Source of the DNA: Paracoccus sp. MA
GTDB lineage: Bacteria > Pseudomonadota > Alphaproteobacteria > Rhodobacterales > Rhodobacteraceae
Length of the DNA: 64,000 bases
Assembly: GCF_020990385.1 (NCBI RefSeq)
Contig: NZ_CP087598.1
Span: forward strand, 1,284,001-1,348,000
Direction of reading: 5' to 3'
Below the pieces are notes generated by a model, which worked only from the letters and a program-made list of their open reading frames with translations, was not told the DNA's origin and searched no databases. How positions within the stretch are numbered: the first letter of the stretch is position 1; each line of letters opens with the position of its first letter. Below, piece by piece: positions 46,521-59,499 of the stretch. The position numbers were made by a program, and so were the translations under genes.

Positions 46521-47513
46521 ATGACCGCCAAGACCATCCAGACCGACCGGATTCCCCAGGAGCTGCGCCCCGCGCTGCAGGCCATCGCCGCCGCCGGCGC
46601 GCGGCTTGCGCAGATCATTCGCCGGGGCGGCGATCTGGCCGCACCGGTCGGCACCAATGCGGACGGCGACGGCCAGAAGGCGCTGGACGTGATCGCCGAC
46701 GACCTGTTCCGGCAGGCGCTGACCGGAACCGGGGTGCGCTGGCTCGCCTCGGAGGAACAGCAGGAGGCGGTCGCGCTGGCCCCCGAGGGCCGGCTGGCGG
46801 TGGCCATCGACCCGCTGGACGGCTCGTCGAACATCGACACCAATGTCTCGATCGGCACCATCTTCTCGATCTACCCGGCCGAGGCCACGGCCGAGGCCAG
46901 TTTCCTGCGCCCGGCCCGCCAGCAGATCGCCGCCGGCTACATCATCTACGGGCCGCGCTGCGCGATGATGGTCAGTTTCGGCGACGGCGTGCAGCATTAT
47001 GCGCTGGATCCCGACAGCGGCGGGTTCCGGCTGGTCGCGGCCCGGCAGGACCTGCCGGAATGCGCCTTCGAATTCGCCATCAACGCCTCGAACTACCGGC
47101 ACTGGCCGAAGCCGATCCGGGCCTATATCGACGATTGCCTGGCCGGCTGCGACGGCCCGCGCGAGCGGAATTTCAACATGCGCTGGATCGCCTCTCTGGT
47201 GGCCGAGACCCATCGCATCCTGATCCGGGGCGGGGTGTTCCTGTATCCCTCCGACACCCGCAAGGGCTATGAGCGGGGCCGGCTGCGCATGCTCTACGAA
47301 TGCGCGCCCATCGCCTTTCTGATCGAACAGGCCGGGGGCGGCGCCACCGACGGCTGCACCGCGATCCTCGACCAGGGCGCCGGGACGCTGCACCAGCGCA
47401 CGCCCTTCGTCTTCGGCTCGGCCGAGAAGGTCGCGCGCATCGCCGCCTATCACGAACTGCCCGAAACCGAGATCTCGGCGCTGTTCGGCAATCGCGGCCT
47501 GTTCCGGGCCTGA
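46521..47513 (+). CDS. cbbF: Fructose-1,6-bisphosphatase class I
   Basis: 330 residues. It hydrolyses FBP (and probably SBP) for RuBP regeneration. The active site [22 protein letters not shown] carries the metal-binding Asp/Glu set; [18 protein letters not shown] and [25 protein letters not shown] are further signatures. Start: ATG at 46521 with GAGGAG nine bases upstream; a GTG at 46503 is in frame but overlaps that site. First gene of the cbb operon. Confidence 0.96.
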   Translation: MTAKTIQTDRIPQELRPALQAIAAAGARLAQIIRRGGDLAAPVGTNADGDGQKALDVIADDLFRQALTGTGVRWLASEEQQEAVALAPEGRLAVAIDPLDGSSNIDTNVSIGTIFSIYPAEATAEASFLRPARQQIAAGYIIYGPRCAMMVSFGDGVQHYALDPDSGGFRLVAARQDLPECAFEFAINASNYRHWPKPIRAYIDDCLAGCDGPRERNFNMRWIASLVAETHRILIRGGVFLYPSDTRKGYERGRLRMLYECAPIAFLIEQAGGGATDGCTAILDQGAGTLHQRTPFVFGSAEKVARIAAYHELPETEISALFGNRGLFRA

Positions 47514-47534
47514 TCTGGAAAACCGGGGGACACC

Positions 47535-48407
47535 ATGAGCAAGAAGCACCCGATCATCTCTGTCACCGGCTCGTCGGGCGCCGGCACCACCACGATCAAG
47601 AACACCTTCGACCAGATCTTCCGCCGCGAGAGGATCACCGCCGTCAGCATCGAGGGCGACGCCTTCCACCGCTACGACCGCGCCGCGATGAAGGCCGAGC
47701 TGGCGCGGCGGACCGAGGCGGGCGACCATACCTTCAGCCATTTCAGCCTGGAGGCCAACGAGCTGGAGCGGCTGGAACAGGTCTTTCGCCACTATGGCGA
47801 GACCGGCACCGGCCAGACCCGGCATTACGTCCATGACGAGCGCGAGGCCGAACGCTATGGCGTCCCCCCCGGCAATTTCACCGCATGGGAGGATTTCGCC
47901 CCGGATTCGGACCTGCTGTTCTACGAGGGGCTGCATGGCGCGGTCAGGACCGACGGCATCGACATCGCCGGGCAGGCCGACCTGAAGATCGGCGTGGTGC
48001 CGGTCATCAACCTGGAATGGATCCAGAAGATCCACCGCGACAAGGCCAGCCGGGGCTATTCGACCGAGGCCGTGACCGATGTGATCCTGCGCCGCATGCA
48101 TGCCTATGCGCATGTGATCTGCCCGCAATTCACCCAGACCGACATCAACTTCCAGCGCGTGCCGGTGGTCGATACCTCGAACCCTTTCATCGCCCGCTGG
48201 ATCCCGACGCCGGACGAAAGCCTGGTCGTCATCCGCTTCAGGAACCCGCGCGGCATCGATTTTCCCTATCTGACCTCGATGATCCAGGGCTCGTGGATGA
48301 GCCGCGCCAATTCCATCGTCATTCCGGGGCCGAAGATGGACCTCGCCATGCAGCTGATCCTGACGCCGATGATCCTGCGTCTGGTCGGCGACTCGAAACG
48401 CGCCTGA
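47535..48407 (+). CDS. cbbP: Phosphoribulokinase (proteobacterial type)
   Basis: 290 residues. P-loop [11 protein letters not shown] at residues 12-22, then [22 protein letters not shown], and [13 protein letters not shown]. It makes RuBP from ribulose-5-phosphate and is allosterically activated by NADH in this class. It follows cbbF by 21 bp and precedes cbbT by 16 bp. Confidence 0.97.
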   Translation: MSKKHPIISVTGSSGAGTTTIKNTFDQIFRRERITAVSIEGDAFHRYDRAAMKAELARRTEAGDHTFSHFSLEANELERLEQVFRHYGETGTGQTRHYVHDEREAERYGVPPGNFTAWEDFAPDSDLLFYEGLHGAVRTDGIDIAGQADLKIGVVPVINLEWIQKIHRDKASRGYSTEAVTDVILRRMHAYAHVICPQFTQTDINFQRVPVVDTSNPFIARWIPTPDESLVVIRFRNPRGIDFPYLTSMIQGSWMSRANSIVIPGPKMDLAMQLILTPMILRLVGDSKRA

Positions 48408-48423
48408 GGGAGGAACGAAGCCA

Positions 48424-50426
48424 ATGAACCAGATGCAGCGCATCGACACCGGACAAGAGGCCGCCATGGCCAATGCCATCCGCGCGCTGGCGATGGATGC
48501 GGTCGAGGCGGCGAAATCCGGCCATCCCGGCGCGCCCATGGGCATGGCGGACGTGGCCACGGTGCTGTTCAACCGCTTCATCAGCATCGACCCGGCGGAT
48601 GCCGCCTGGCCCGACCGCGACCGTTTCGTGATGTCGGCCGGGCATGGCTCGATGCTGGTCTATGCGATCAACCACATGCTGGGCTATGACGACATGGACA
48701 TGGACCAGCTGCGGAATTTCCGCCAGCTGGGCGCGCGCACCGCCGGCCATCCCGAATACGGCCATGCCAAGGGCATCGAGACCACCACCGGTCCGCTGGG
48801 CCAGGGGCTCGCCACCGCCGTCGGCATGGCGCTGGCCGAGCGGATGATGAACGCCCGATTCGGCGACGACCTGGTGGACCACCGGACCTATGTCATCTGC
48901 GGCGACGGCTGCCTGATGGAGGGCATCAGCCACGAGGCCATCGACTTTGCCGGCCACCAGCGGCTGGGCCGGCTGATCGTGCTGTGGGACGATAACGGCA
49001 TCACCATCGACGGCGGCACCGGGCTTTCGACCTCGACCGACCAGCCGGCGCGCTTTGCCGCCGCGGGCTGGCATGTGCAGGCGGTGGACGGCCATGACCG
49101 CGAGGCGGTGGCCACCGCCATCGAGGCCGCGCGGGCCGACGAGCGCCCCTCGCTCATCGCCTGCAGGACGGTGATCGGCTACGGCGCGCCGAACAAGCAG
49201 GGCAGCCACGACGTGCATGGCGCGCCGCTGGGCGCCGACGAGATCGCGGCGGCCCGCGCGCATCTGGACTGGCCGCACGAACCCTTCGAAATCCCGCAGG
49301 ACATCCTGGACTCCTGGCGCTCTGTCTCCGCGCGAGGGGCAGCGGCGCGGTCGGCCTGGCAGGAACGGCTTGATCTATCCCCTCTCAAGCCCGCTTTCTC
49401 TGCCATGCTGGCCGCGCCCGATGCTGCGGCGCTGCGCAGCGCCATCCGCGACCATAGCGCGAAACTGGCCGCCGACCGGCCGAAGGTCGCGACCCGCAAG
49501 GCGTCGGAAATGGCGCTGGAGGTCGTGAACGCCACCCTGCCGAACACGGTGGGCGGCTCGGCCGACCTGACCGGCTCGAACAACACCCGCAGCAAGGGCA
49601 TGGTCGCGGTTACGCCCACCGAGCGGCTGGGCCGCTATATCCATTACGGCATTCGCGAACACGGCATGGCCGCGATCATGAACGGCATCGCCCTTCATGG
49701 CGGGCTCATCCCCTATGGCGGCACCTTCCTGGCCTTTTCCGACTATTCCCGGCCCGCGATCCGGCTGGGGGCGCTGATGGGGGTGCCGGTGGTCCATGTG
49801 ATGACCCATGACAGCATCGGGCTGGGCGAGGACGGCCCGACCCACCAGCCGGTCGAGCATGTCGCGGCGCTGCGGGCGATCCCGAACCTGATGGTGTTCC
49901 GCCCCGCCGACGCGGTCGAGACCGCAGAGGCCTGGGAGATCGCGCTGACAGCGCCTGCCACGCCCTCGGTCCTCTGCCTCTCGCGCCAGAACCTGCCCGC
50001 CGTGCGGCTGGAACCCGACGACGAGAACCTGACCCGGCAGGGCGCCTATGTCCTGCGCGAGACCGAGGGCGCGCGCGACGTGACGCTGATCGCCACCGGC
50101 TCGGAGGTCGAGATCGCGCTGGAGGCCGCCGACCTGCTGGCCGCGCAGGGCGTGCGCGCCGCCGTCGTCTCGGCCCCCTGCTTCGAGCTGTTCGCCGAAC
50201 GCCCGCAGGCCGAGCGCGAGGCCGTGCTGGGCCGTGCCCCGCGCATCGGCATCGAGGCGCTGATCCGCCAGGGCTGGGACGGGCTGATCCTGCGCCCCGG
50301 CGACGGCTTCATCGGCATGGCGGGCTTTGGCGCCTCGGCCCCTGCCCCGGCGCTCTACCGGCATTTCGGCATCACCGCCGAACGTGCCGCCGATCTTGCC
50401 AACCAGCTTATCCAGGGAGGAAAGTG

Positions 50427-50427
<1 letters not shown>
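48424..50427 (+). CDS. cbbT: Transketolase
   Basis: 667 residues. ThDP motifs [27 protein letters not shown] and [14 protein letters not shown]; Pyr domain [20 protein letters not shown] and [20 protein letters not shown]-terminal [16 protein letters not shown]. It supplies xylulose-5-phosphate and tetrose exchange in the Calvin cycle. The stop shares a base with the cbbA start (TGATG). Confidence 0.97.
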
Positions 50428-52984
<2,557 letters not shown>

Positions 52985-52996
52985 GGGAGAGAGAAA

Positions 52997-53386
52997 ATGC
53001 GTATCACTCAGGGCTGCTTTTCCTTCCTGCCGGATCTGGACGACAATCAGATCCGCGACCAGGTGGAATATATCCTGTCGAGGGATTGGGCGGTCGGGAT
53101 CGAGTTCACCGACGAGCCGCATCCCCGCAATACCTATTGGGAGATGTGGGGCAATCCGATGTTCGACCTTCGGGACGCCAAGGGCGTGATGATGGAGTTG
53201 GACGAGTGCCGCAAGGCGCATGGCGACAGCTATATCCGCATCAACGCCTTCGACAGCACCCGGGGATGGGAGACGGTGATGATGTCCTTCATCGTCAACC
53301 GGCCGAAATCGGAGCCGAGCTTCAGGACCTGGCGGATGGAAGCCGACGGCCGGCATATCCGCTATACGCATGAGCTGGTCGGCTGA
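52997..53386 (+). CDS. cbbS: Rubisco small subunit, form IC
   Basis: 129 residues: MRITQGCFSFLPDLDDNQIR and the C-terminal extension RTWRMEADGRHIRYTHELVG, which forms the beta-hairpin barrel of red-type small subunits. Twelve bp after cbbL with GGGAGAGAG as binding site. Confidence 0.98.
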   Translation: MRITQGCFSFLPDLDDNQIRDQVEYILSRDWAVGIEFTDEPHPRNTYWEMWGNPMFDLRDAKGVMMELDECRKAHGDSYIRINAFDSTRGWETVMMSFIVNRPKSEPSFRTWRMEADGRHIRYTHELVG

Positions 53387-53399
53387 GGGCGCTGCCGGG

Positions 53400-53454
53400 C
53401 CGGGGGCTGCCTGCCCCCGGACCCCCGGGGGTATTTGGAAAACGGAGAAAGCCT
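53400..53454 (+). repeat. Hairpin + TATTTGGAAAA repeat, copy D
   Basis: CCGGGGGC-TGCCTG-CCCCCGG stem (53400-53420), then ACCCCCGGGG and GTATTTGGAAAACGGAGAAAG. The GGAGA at its end is the probable ribosome binding site of cbbX. It fills the cbbS-cbbX gap. Confidence 0.65.
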
Positions 53455-53455
53455 T

Positions 53456-54376
53456 ATGGATGGCGATATGGGCGAGAAGACCGCCACGGTCGATCTGAAG
53501 GCCGAATATGAATCCTCGGGCGTGCGCGAGATCCTGGACGAGCTGGACCGCGAGCTGATCGGGCTGACGCCGGTCAAGCAGAGGATCCGCGAGACGGCGG
53601 CGCTGCTGCTGGTGGACCGGGCGCGGCGCGAGCTGGGACTGGCCCATGAGACGCCCACGCTGCACATGAGCTTTACCGGCAATCCCGGCACCGGCAAGAC
53701 CACGGTGGCGCTGAAGATGGCCGGGCTGCTGCACCGCCTGGGCTATGTGCGCAAGGGCCATCTGGTCAGCGTCACCCGCGACGACCTGGTCGGGCAATAT
53801 ATCGGCCATACCGCCCCCAAGACCAAGGAGGTGCTGAAGAAGGCCATGGGCGGCGTTCTGTTCATCGACGAGGCCTATTACCTCTACAAGCCCGACAACG
53901 AGCGCGACTATGGCCAGGAGGCGATCGAGATCCTGCTGCAGGTGATGGAGAACAACCGCGACGACCTGGTGGTGATCATGGCCGGCTATGCCGAGCGGAT
54001 GGACCGCTTCTTCTCGGCCAATCCGGGTTTCCGGTCGCGCATCGCCCATCACATCGAGTTTCCCGACTATACGGACGAGGAATTGGGGCGGATCTCGGCC
54101 TCGATGCTGGAGGCGCAGGGCTACGGCTTCGACGAGGGCGGGCGGCTGGCGATGGAGGAATATATCCGCCTGCGCCGCGACCAGCCGCATTTCGCCAATG
54201 CCCGTTCGATCCGCAATGCGCTGGACCGGGCGCGGCTGCGGCAGGCCAACCGGCTGTTCTCCGGCGACGCGCCGGTCGATGCGCGGGCGCTCTCGACCAT
54301 CACCGCGGCGGATATCCGCGCGAGCCGGGTGTTCTCGGGCGGGCTCGACCTCGACGGGGAGCGTCGCGGACGATGA
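53456..54376 (+). CDS. cbbX: Red-type Rubisco activase CbbX
   Basis: 306 residues, AAA+. Walker [10 protein letters not shown] at residues 75-83, Walker [12 protein letters not shown], pore-loop region [13 protein letters not shown], sensor segment [21 protein letters not shown], and [18 protein letters not shown] in the lid. It pulls the Rubisco large-subunit C-terminus to release inhibitory sugar phosphates. Start: ATG at 53456 ([10 protein letters not shown]) with GGAGA from repeat copy D; the frame is open to an ATG at 53435 inside the repeat. Confidence 0.97.
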   Translation: MDGDMGEKTATVDLKAEYESSGVREILDELDRELIGLTPVKQRIRETAALLLVDRARRELGLAHETPTLHMSFTGNPGTGKTTVALKMAGLLHRLGYVRKGHLVSVTRDDLVGQYIGHTAPKTKEVLKKAMGGVLFIDEAYYLYKPDNERDYGQEAIEILLQVMENNRDDLVVIMAGYAERMDRFFSANPGFRSRIAHHIEFPDYTDEELGRISASMLEAQGYGFDEGGRLAMEEYIRLRRDQPHFANARSIRNALDRARLRQANRLFSGDAPVDARALSTITAADIRASRVFSGGLDLDGERRGR

Positions 54377-54389
54377 CGCTTCCTTTTTT
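54357..54389 (+). terminator. Rho-independent terminator of the cbb operon
   Basis: GGGAGCGTC / GACGCTTCC, a 9-bp stem with one G-U pair and a 9-nt loop, followed by six T. It overlaps the last codons and stop of cbbX. Confidence 0.9.
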
Positions 54390-54531
54390 GAGCAGGTTGA
54401 ACAGTGAAACAGTTTGGTTATGGCGATTATGCGACCCGGTGCGATCCGGCGGGCGGGTTCTTTCGGGCGCGCGGGTGCGACGATGGCGGGCATGGCCGCG
54501 CCGGGGCTTGCCTTTGCAGCCGGGTATCGGG

Positions 54532-54720
54532 ATGACCCGATCCGCCCTGCCCATGGTCTGCCCGCAATGCGGCCGGCACGTGCCGCGCGCCGCCGCACGC
54601 CGCTGTCCGCTTTGCCATGCCCCTTTCGACCTGCCCTTCCCGGCCGAGGCCGACCGGCATCCGCATGATCCCGGCGGCCGCGACGGTTCCCGCACCGGCC
54701 TCGCCGGCGGCGGGCCCTGA
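54532..54720 (+). CDS. Possible small zinc-ribbon protein
   Basis: 62 residues from the ATG at 54532: MTRSALPMVCPQCGRHVPRA then ARRCPLCHAPFDLPFP. Two CxxC pairs 15 residues apart form a plausible zinc ribbon. The tail is rich in Gly, Asp and Arg and looks disordered. A 43-codon Cys-containing ORF (GTG 54404 to TGA 54535) overlaps its start by ATGA. It lies in the gap between cbbX and qhpG. It could be a chance ORF in GC-rich DNA, but the ribbon spacing and coupling favour a gene slightly. Confidence 0.35.
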   Translation: MTRSALPMVCPQCGRHVPRAAARRCPLCHAPFDLPFPAEADRHPHDPGGRDGSRTGLAGGGP

Positions 54721-54727
54721 CCGCGGC

Positions 54728-55972
54728 TCAGGCGGGCTCGGGGCCGATCTCGGCCTGAAGGCGGCGGGCCAGGGTCGGGGCCGCCTCGCCCCAGCGCGCC
54801 CGCAGCGCCGGCGCGCCGCCCTGCTGCCAGCGCCGCCAGACTTCGGCCGCGGGAATGGCGCCGAACCAGCCGATGCCGCCGGGCGAGCGCGGGGTGCGGA
54901 GCAGTTCGCGCCGCGCCAGCAGCCCGTTCTCGATGACGATGCCCGGCGCGATCCGCGGCACGGCCGGCACCGCCAGCGGCCGGTCGTCGGGAAAGGCGTG
55001 CCGTGCCGACCAGAAGGGGGCTGCGCCGAAGCGGGTCTCGGCGCGCAGGAAGTCGCGGCCGACGCGCATCTGGTGCAGGCTCGTCTCGAAGGCGCGGCGG
55101 TTCAGGAAGCGGCGGCAGAGCGCCTCGGATCCCGGCCTCGCGGCCAGGGTGCGGCGGACGGCGGCGACCGCGAGCGCGCTGGAGACCGCCCAGAACTGGC
55201 CATGCCCGGACAGCGGGTCCATGGCGGCGAAGGCGTCGCCGACACGCAGCAGCGACAGATCCGAGACCGGGGCCGGCAGGCGCGGCGCAGCCTCGCGGGC
55301 CAGCACCGCGCCGGCCGGAACGGCTTCGAGCCCGGGCTCGGCCTCGGCAATGGCGGCGCGCAGCCGCTCCTCGGGGCTACCCGGGCCGGCGGCGTCCAGC
55401 AGCGCCTGCGCCCAGATCCGGCCGTCCGGCAGGGCCACGCGCCACAGCCAGCCCCCCGCGAAGGCAGCCAGCCGGATGCCGGGCGCCGCCGCCTCGGCCA
55501 CGACCCAGCCGCTGAGCGCCACCGTGGCGGGCGCCCGCCCGCCCGCCGCCGGCGCCTTGCGGCCGCGCGCGTCGATTACCAGCGGCGCGCGCAGCTGCCG
55601 GCCGTCCGAAAGCACCGCCCCGCCCGCCTCGGGCCTGCCGCTGGCGACGACCGGAACCGCGCCGGCCGCCGCCGCCGCCCGGCGCAGATGCGCGTCGAGC
55701 GCGTGGCGCAGGACCACATGTTCGGCATTGCTGTCGCTGATCCCGGCCCAATCGACCTGCCGCCGCAGCGGGCCGTGGATCGCGGAAAAGCCGCGCAGCA
55801 GCCCCTGCCGGGCCAGCCAGCGATGCAGACGCGGGCTTAACCCTTCCAGCCGGGGGGCCTGGCGGTCGGGATCGACCAGCAGCACGTCGAGCCCGTCGCG
55901 CGCCGCCAGCCAGGCCGAGACGGCGCCCGCAGGTCCGCCCCCCAGCACGATCAGATCGGCATGGCGCCTCAT
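54728..55972 (-). CDS. qhpG: QhpG, FAD-dependent monooxygenase for CTQ biogenesis
   Basis: 414 residues. FAD-binding LIVLGGGPAGAVSAWLAARDGL at residues 7-28, the second FAD motif LLRVGDAFAAMDPLSGHGQF near residue 245, and DARGRKAP between. In known qhp systems QhpG hydroxylates the precursor tryptophan of the gamma subunit on the way to cysteine tryptophylquinone. GGAGGCGGG precedes the ATG. Divergent from qhpA across a 197-bp spacer with an inverted repeat pair. Confidence 0.93.
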   Translation of the reverse strand: MRRHADLIVLGGGPAGAVSAWLAARDGLDVLLVDPDRQAPRLEGLSPRLHRWLARQGLLRGFSAIHGPLRRQVDWAGISDSNAEHVVLRHALDAHLRRAAAAAGAVPVVASGRPEAGGAVLSDGRQLRAPLVIDARGRKAPAAGGRAPATVALSGWVVAEAAAPGIRLAAFAGGWLWRVALPDGRIWAQALLDAAGPGSPEERLRAAIAEAEPGLEAVPAGAVLAREAAPRLPAPVSDLSLLRVGDAFAAMDPLSGHGQFWAVSSALAVAAVRRTLAARPGSEALCRRFLNRRAFETSLHQMRVGRDFLRAETRFGAAPFWSARHAFPDDRPLAVPAVPRIAPGIVIENGLLARRELLRTPRSPGGIGWFGAIPAAEVWRRWQQGGAPALRARWGEAAPTLARRLQAEIGPEPA

Positions 55973-56029
55973 TCCCGCCTCCTGTGCTGCGATGCCGTGC
56001 AGTCTGCCTCCGGCCGGGAAGGCGATACC

Positions 56030-56091
56030 TGACATTTCCGGCCAGAATGGCCCGGCGCGACCATCCGCCGCGCCTTTGGCCGGGAATGACA
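56030..56091. promoter_or_regulatory. Inverted repeat pair in the qhpG-qhpA spacer
   Basis: TGACATTTCCGGCCA (56030-56044) and TGGCCGGGAATGACA (56077-56091) are inverted copies with 13 of 15 matching bases, separated by 32 bp. A partial third copy (CCGGCCGGGAA) lies at about 56010. Candidate QhpR sites controlling both directions. Confidence 0.55.
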
Positions 56092-56169
56092 AGAATGCCG
56101 CCCCGGCTGGCGCTTTTCTGGATGGCGAAGCAATCGGGCCCCGCCCGGCCAGCCATAGGAAACCGCCAG

Positions 56170-57708
56170 ATGAAGCCATTGACCCGAACCGCGCTGGTCT
56201 CTGCCGCAGCCCTTGCCGCCGCCAGTCCGGCCCTTGCGGCAACCGGAGAGGAGGTGCTGGAGAACGCCTGCGCCGCCTGCCATGTCAAGCACGAGGACGG
56301 TCGCTGGGAGCGCATCGACGCCGCCCGCAAGACGCCCGAGGGCTGGGACATGACCGTGACGCGGATGATGCGCAACCACGGGGTCGCCCTGCAGCCCGAG
56401 GAACGCGCGGCGGTGGTGCGCTACCTGTCCGACACCCGCGGCCTGACGCTTTCCGAGACCGAAGAGCGCCGCTACATCCTGGAACGCGAGCCGGTGGCCT
56501 GGGACGATGGCCCCGACACGCTGATGACCCAGACCTGCGGCCGCTGCCATTCCTATGCCCGCGTCGCCTTGCAGCGCCGCACCCCCGAGGACTGGACGCA
56601 TCTGGTCAACTTCCACCTCGGCCAGTTCCCGACGCTGGAATACCAGGCGCTGGCGCGGGATCGCGACTGGTGGGGCATCGCCCAGGCCGAGATCATCCCC
56701 TTCCTCGCCAAGACCTATCCGCTGGGCGAAGCGCCGGCCGCCTTTGCCGGCGATGCCTCGGGCGATTACGTGCTGGCCGGGCGGCAGCCGGGGCGCGGCG
56801 ACTATACCGGCCGGCTGGCGCTGAAGAAGGCGGGCGAGGATTACGAGGTGACCATGACCCTCGACTTCGCCGATGGCAGCCGGAGCTTTGCCGGCACCGG
56901 CCGCATCCTCGGCGCCGGCGAATGGCGGGCGACGCTGAGCGACGGCGAGACCACCATCCGCCAGGTCATGGCCTTCGAGGACGGCCGCTTCTCGGGCCGC
57001 TGGTATCATGCCGACAGCGACGTGATCGGCGGAAGGCTGGCGGCGGTGAAGGCGGACGGCGCGCCGCAGGTGCTGGCGGCCGCCCCCGCGCGGCTGAAGA
57101 TCGGCGAGGAAACGCGGGTCCGCGTCGCGGGCACCGGCCTGGGCGATGCGTTGACCCTGCCCGAAGGCGTTACCGGCAGCGTGGAAAGCGCCGGGGACGG
57201 CGTGACGGTGCTGAAGCTGACCGCCAGCGGCGCGCCCGGCCCGGTCAGCCTGGATCTGGGCGGGCAGAAGGTCGAGCTGGTGGCCTATGACCGGCCCGAC
57301 CGCATCAGCATCGTGCCAGACATGACCATCGCCCGCATCGGCGGCAATGGCGGCCCGATCCCCAAGGTGCCCGCGCAGTTCGAGGCGATTGGCTGGCTGA
57401 ACGGTCCCGACGGCGAAGCCGGGACCGAGGACGACATCGCCCTGGGCGCCTTCCCGGCCAGCTGGGCCACCGACAATTTCGACGAGGAGGCGGAAAAGAT
57501 GCAGGACGCGAAATATGCCGGCTCGATCGACGACACCGGCCTGTTCACGCCGGCCGATGCCGGGCCGAACCCGGAACGGCCGATGCAGACCAACAATGCC
57601 GGCAACCTGAAGGTGGTCGCCACCGTCGAGGCCGGAGGCGAGCCGCTGAGTGCCGAGGCGCATCTCTACGCCACGGTGCAGCGCTTCGTCGACGCGCCGA
57701 TCCGGTGA
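56170..57708 (+). CDS. qhpA: QhpA, quinohemoprotein amine dehydrogenase alpha subunit
   Basis: 512 residues, periplasmic. Signal peptide MKPLTRTALVSAAALAAASPALA. Two c-type haem sites CAACH (34-38) and CGRCH (123-127) lie in the N-terminal dihaem domain; beta-sandwich domains follow (DYVLAGRQPGRGDYTGRL, then LKIGEETRVRVAGTGLGD). It accepts electrons from the CTQ cofactor of the gamma subunit. ATG at 56170; first gene of qhpADCBEF. Confidence 0.96.
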   Translation: MKPLTRTALVSAAALAAASPALAATGEEVLENACAACHVKHEDGRWERIDAARKTPEGWDMTVTRMMRNHGVALQPEERAAVVRYLSDTRGLTLSETEERRYILEREPVAWDDGPDTLMTQTCGRCHSYARVALQRRTPEDWTHLVNFHLGQFPTLEYQALARDRDWWGIAQAEIIPFLAKTYPLGEAPAAFAGDASGDYVLAGRQPGRGDYTGRLALKKAGEDYEVTMTLDFADGSRSFAGTGRILGAGEWRATLSDGETTIRQVMAFEDGRFSGRWYHADSDVIGGRLAAVKADGAPQVLAAAPARLKIGEETRVRVAGTGLGDALTLPEGVTGSVESAGDGVTVLKLTASGAPGPVSLDLGGQKVELVAYDRPDRISIVPDMTIARIGGNGGPIPKVPAQFEAIGWLNGPDGEAGTEDDIALGAFPASWATDNFDEEAEKMQDAKYAGSIDDTGLFTPADAGPNPERPMQTNNAGNLKVVATVEAGGEPLSAEAHLYATVQRFVDAPIR

Positions 57709-57712
57709 CGCC

Positions 57713-59170
57713 ATGGGAGCCCTGACCCTCATCCGCCACAATGCCCACCGCGTCGATGTCGACGGCCACGCCATGCTGATGCATGTGCCGACGACCAGCC
57801 TGTTCGAGCTCGACGGCGTGGCGCGCGACGTCTACGACCTGTTCCGCCGCTCGCCCGCCGTCGATCCCGATGTGATGCGCGCCGAGCTGGGCGCGCATCA
57901 CGCCCCCGACACCCTGGCCGACTGCCTGCAAAGCTTCCTGGCGCTCGACATCCTGCGCGATGCTGATGCGGCGGACACCCCGCGCCCCATCGCCAGGGTC
58001 GAGGAGATCCCGCTGTCCACGATCATCCTGAACGTGAACACCGGCTGCAACCTGGCCTGCACCTATTGCTACAAGGAAGACCTGACCACCCCGGCCAAGG
58101 GCCAGAAGATGGGCTTCCAGACGGCGCGCGCCAGTTTCGAGTTGCTGCTGAAGCAGGCCCATGCCCGCGACCGGGTGAACGTGGTGTTCTTCGGCGGCGA
58201 GCCGCTGTCGAACATGCCGCTAATCCGCGAGGTCGTCGCCTATGCCCTGCCGCGCGCGGCCGAGCTGGGCAAGACGGTCGATTTCTCGCTGACCACCAAT
58301 GCGACGCTCTTGACGCCGGAACTGGTCGACTGGTTCGACGCGCATCGCTTTGCGCTGACGGTCAGCATGGACGGCCCCAAGGCGCTGCATGACGCGAACC
58401 GCAAGACGGTGGGCGGCAAGGGCACCTATGACCTGGTGGCGCGCAATGTGCGCATGCTGCTTGCGCGCTATCGCTCGCGCCCGGTCGGCGTGCGGGTGAC
58501 GCTGACGCGCGGCGTGACTGACGTCATCGGCATCCACGACCACCTGAAGAACGAGCTGGGCTTTCACGAGGTCGGCTTCGGCCCGGCGACCTCGGGGCCG
58601 ATCGCGGTCTTCAACCTGGACCAGGAGGCGCTGAAGCGCGCCTTCGAGGACATGAAGACCCTGGGCCGGCGCTATGTCGAGGCCGCCTGCCGGGGCGAGA
58701 ACATCGGCTTTTCCAACATGCACCAACTGCTGACCGACATCGCCCAGGGCACCAAGAAGGCGGTGCCCTGCGGCGCGGGCCTGGGGATGCTGGCCGTCGA
58801 CAAGGAGGGCGAGCTGCACCTCTGCCACCGCTTCGTCGGTTCGAACCAGCCGACCTATGGCAATGTCGAAGCCGGCATCGACATCCCCAAGCTCGCCGGC
58901 TTCATCGAGACCGCGCAGGACCGCAGCGCCTTTGGCTGCAAGACCTGCCGCATCCGCAGTATCTGCGCCGGCGGCTGCTATCACGAAAGCTATGCCCGGC
59001 AAGGCGATCCCTTCGCGCCGGTCTGGCATTACTGCGACCTGATGCGGGACTGGGTCGATTTCGGCATCGAATCCTATGTCCGCATCATGCAGGCCAACCC
59101 GTCCTTCTTCCGCAGCCAATTGGAACCCCGGATCACCCGGTCCGGCCCAGCAAGGGAGGTTCTCCAATGA
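57713..59170 (+). CDS. qhpD: QhpD, radical SAM thioether-crosslinking enzyme
   Basis: 485 residues. Radical SAM cluster CNLACTYC (Cys112, Cys116, Cys119), FFGGEPLSN, and a C-terminal SPASM region including CGAG, CHRF and [14 protein letters not shown]. Known homologues form the three Cys-to-Asp/Glu thioether bridges in QhpC. The N-terminal about 95 residues ([31 protein letters not shown]) form a RiPP-recognition-like domain, probably binding the QhpC leader. Stop overlaps the qhpC start (ATGA). Confidence 0.96.
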   Translation: MGALTLIRHNAHRVDVDGHAMLMHVPTTSLFELDGVARDVYDLFRRSPAVDPDVMRAELGAHHAPDTLADCLQSFLALDILRDADAADTPRPIARVEEIPLSTIILNVNTGCNLACTYCYKEDLTTPAKGQKMGFQTARASFELLLKQAHARDRVNVVFFGGEPLSNMPLIREVVAYALPRAAELGKTVDFSLTTNATLLTPELVDWFDAHRFALTVSMDGPKALHDANRKTVGGKGTYDLVARNVRMLLARYRSRPVGVRVTLTRGVTDVIGIHDHLKNELGFHEVGFGPATSGPIAVFNLDQEALKRAFEDMKTLGRRYVEAACRGENIGFSNMHQLLTDIAQGTKKAVPCGAGLGMLAVDKEGELHLCHRFVGSNQPTYGNVEAGIDIPKLAGFIETAQDRSAFGCKTCRIRSICAGGCYHESYARQGDPFAPVWHYCDLMRDWVDFGIESYVRIMQANPSFFRSQLEPRITRSGPAREVLQ

Positions 59171-59499
59171 AACATCTGATCCCCGCCAACGCCAAGGCGA
59201 AGGCCTTCGTCGAAGCCGAGGCCCTGGGCCGCGAGGAGGAGGTCGTGGCGATGAATTCGCTGGTCGGCTGCACCACCTCCTTCGACCCCGGCTGGGAGGT
59301 GGACGCCTTCGGCGCCGTCTCGAACCTGTGCCAGCCGATGGAGGCCGACCTGTACGGCTGCGCCGATCCCTGCTGGTGGCCGGCGCAGGTGGCCGATACG
59401 CTGAACACCTATCCGAACTGGAGCGCCGGCGCCGACGACGTCATGCAGGACTGGCGCAAGCTGCAATCGGTGTTCCCGGAAACGAAAGGCTCGTCCTGA
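59167..59499 (+). CDS. qhpC: QhpC, gamma subunit carrying the CTQ cofactor
   Basis: 110 residues: a 28-residue leader ([20 protein letters not shown] then GREEEVVA) and an 82-residue mature subunit. Taking residue 29 as mature 1, all known crosslink residues align: Cys35-Glu44, Cys55-Asp61, Cys69-Asp77 thioethers, and Cys65 with Trp71 for cysteine tryptophylquinone. It is the substrate of QhpD and QhpG, its leader is cut by QhpE, and QhpF exports it. It is translationally coupled to qhpD upstream and qhpB downstream (TGATG). Confidence 0.97.
   Translation: MKHLIPANAKAKAFVEAEALGREEEVVAMNSLVGCTTSFDPGWEVDAFGAVSNLCQPMEADLYGCADPCWWPAQVADTLNTYPNWSAGADDVMQDWRKLQSVFPETKGSS

Noticed and set aside
46467..48587. 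706-codon minus-strand ORF opposite cbbF-cbbP
   Set aside because: It is a shadow of two real enzymes and its composition is that of a complementary frame.
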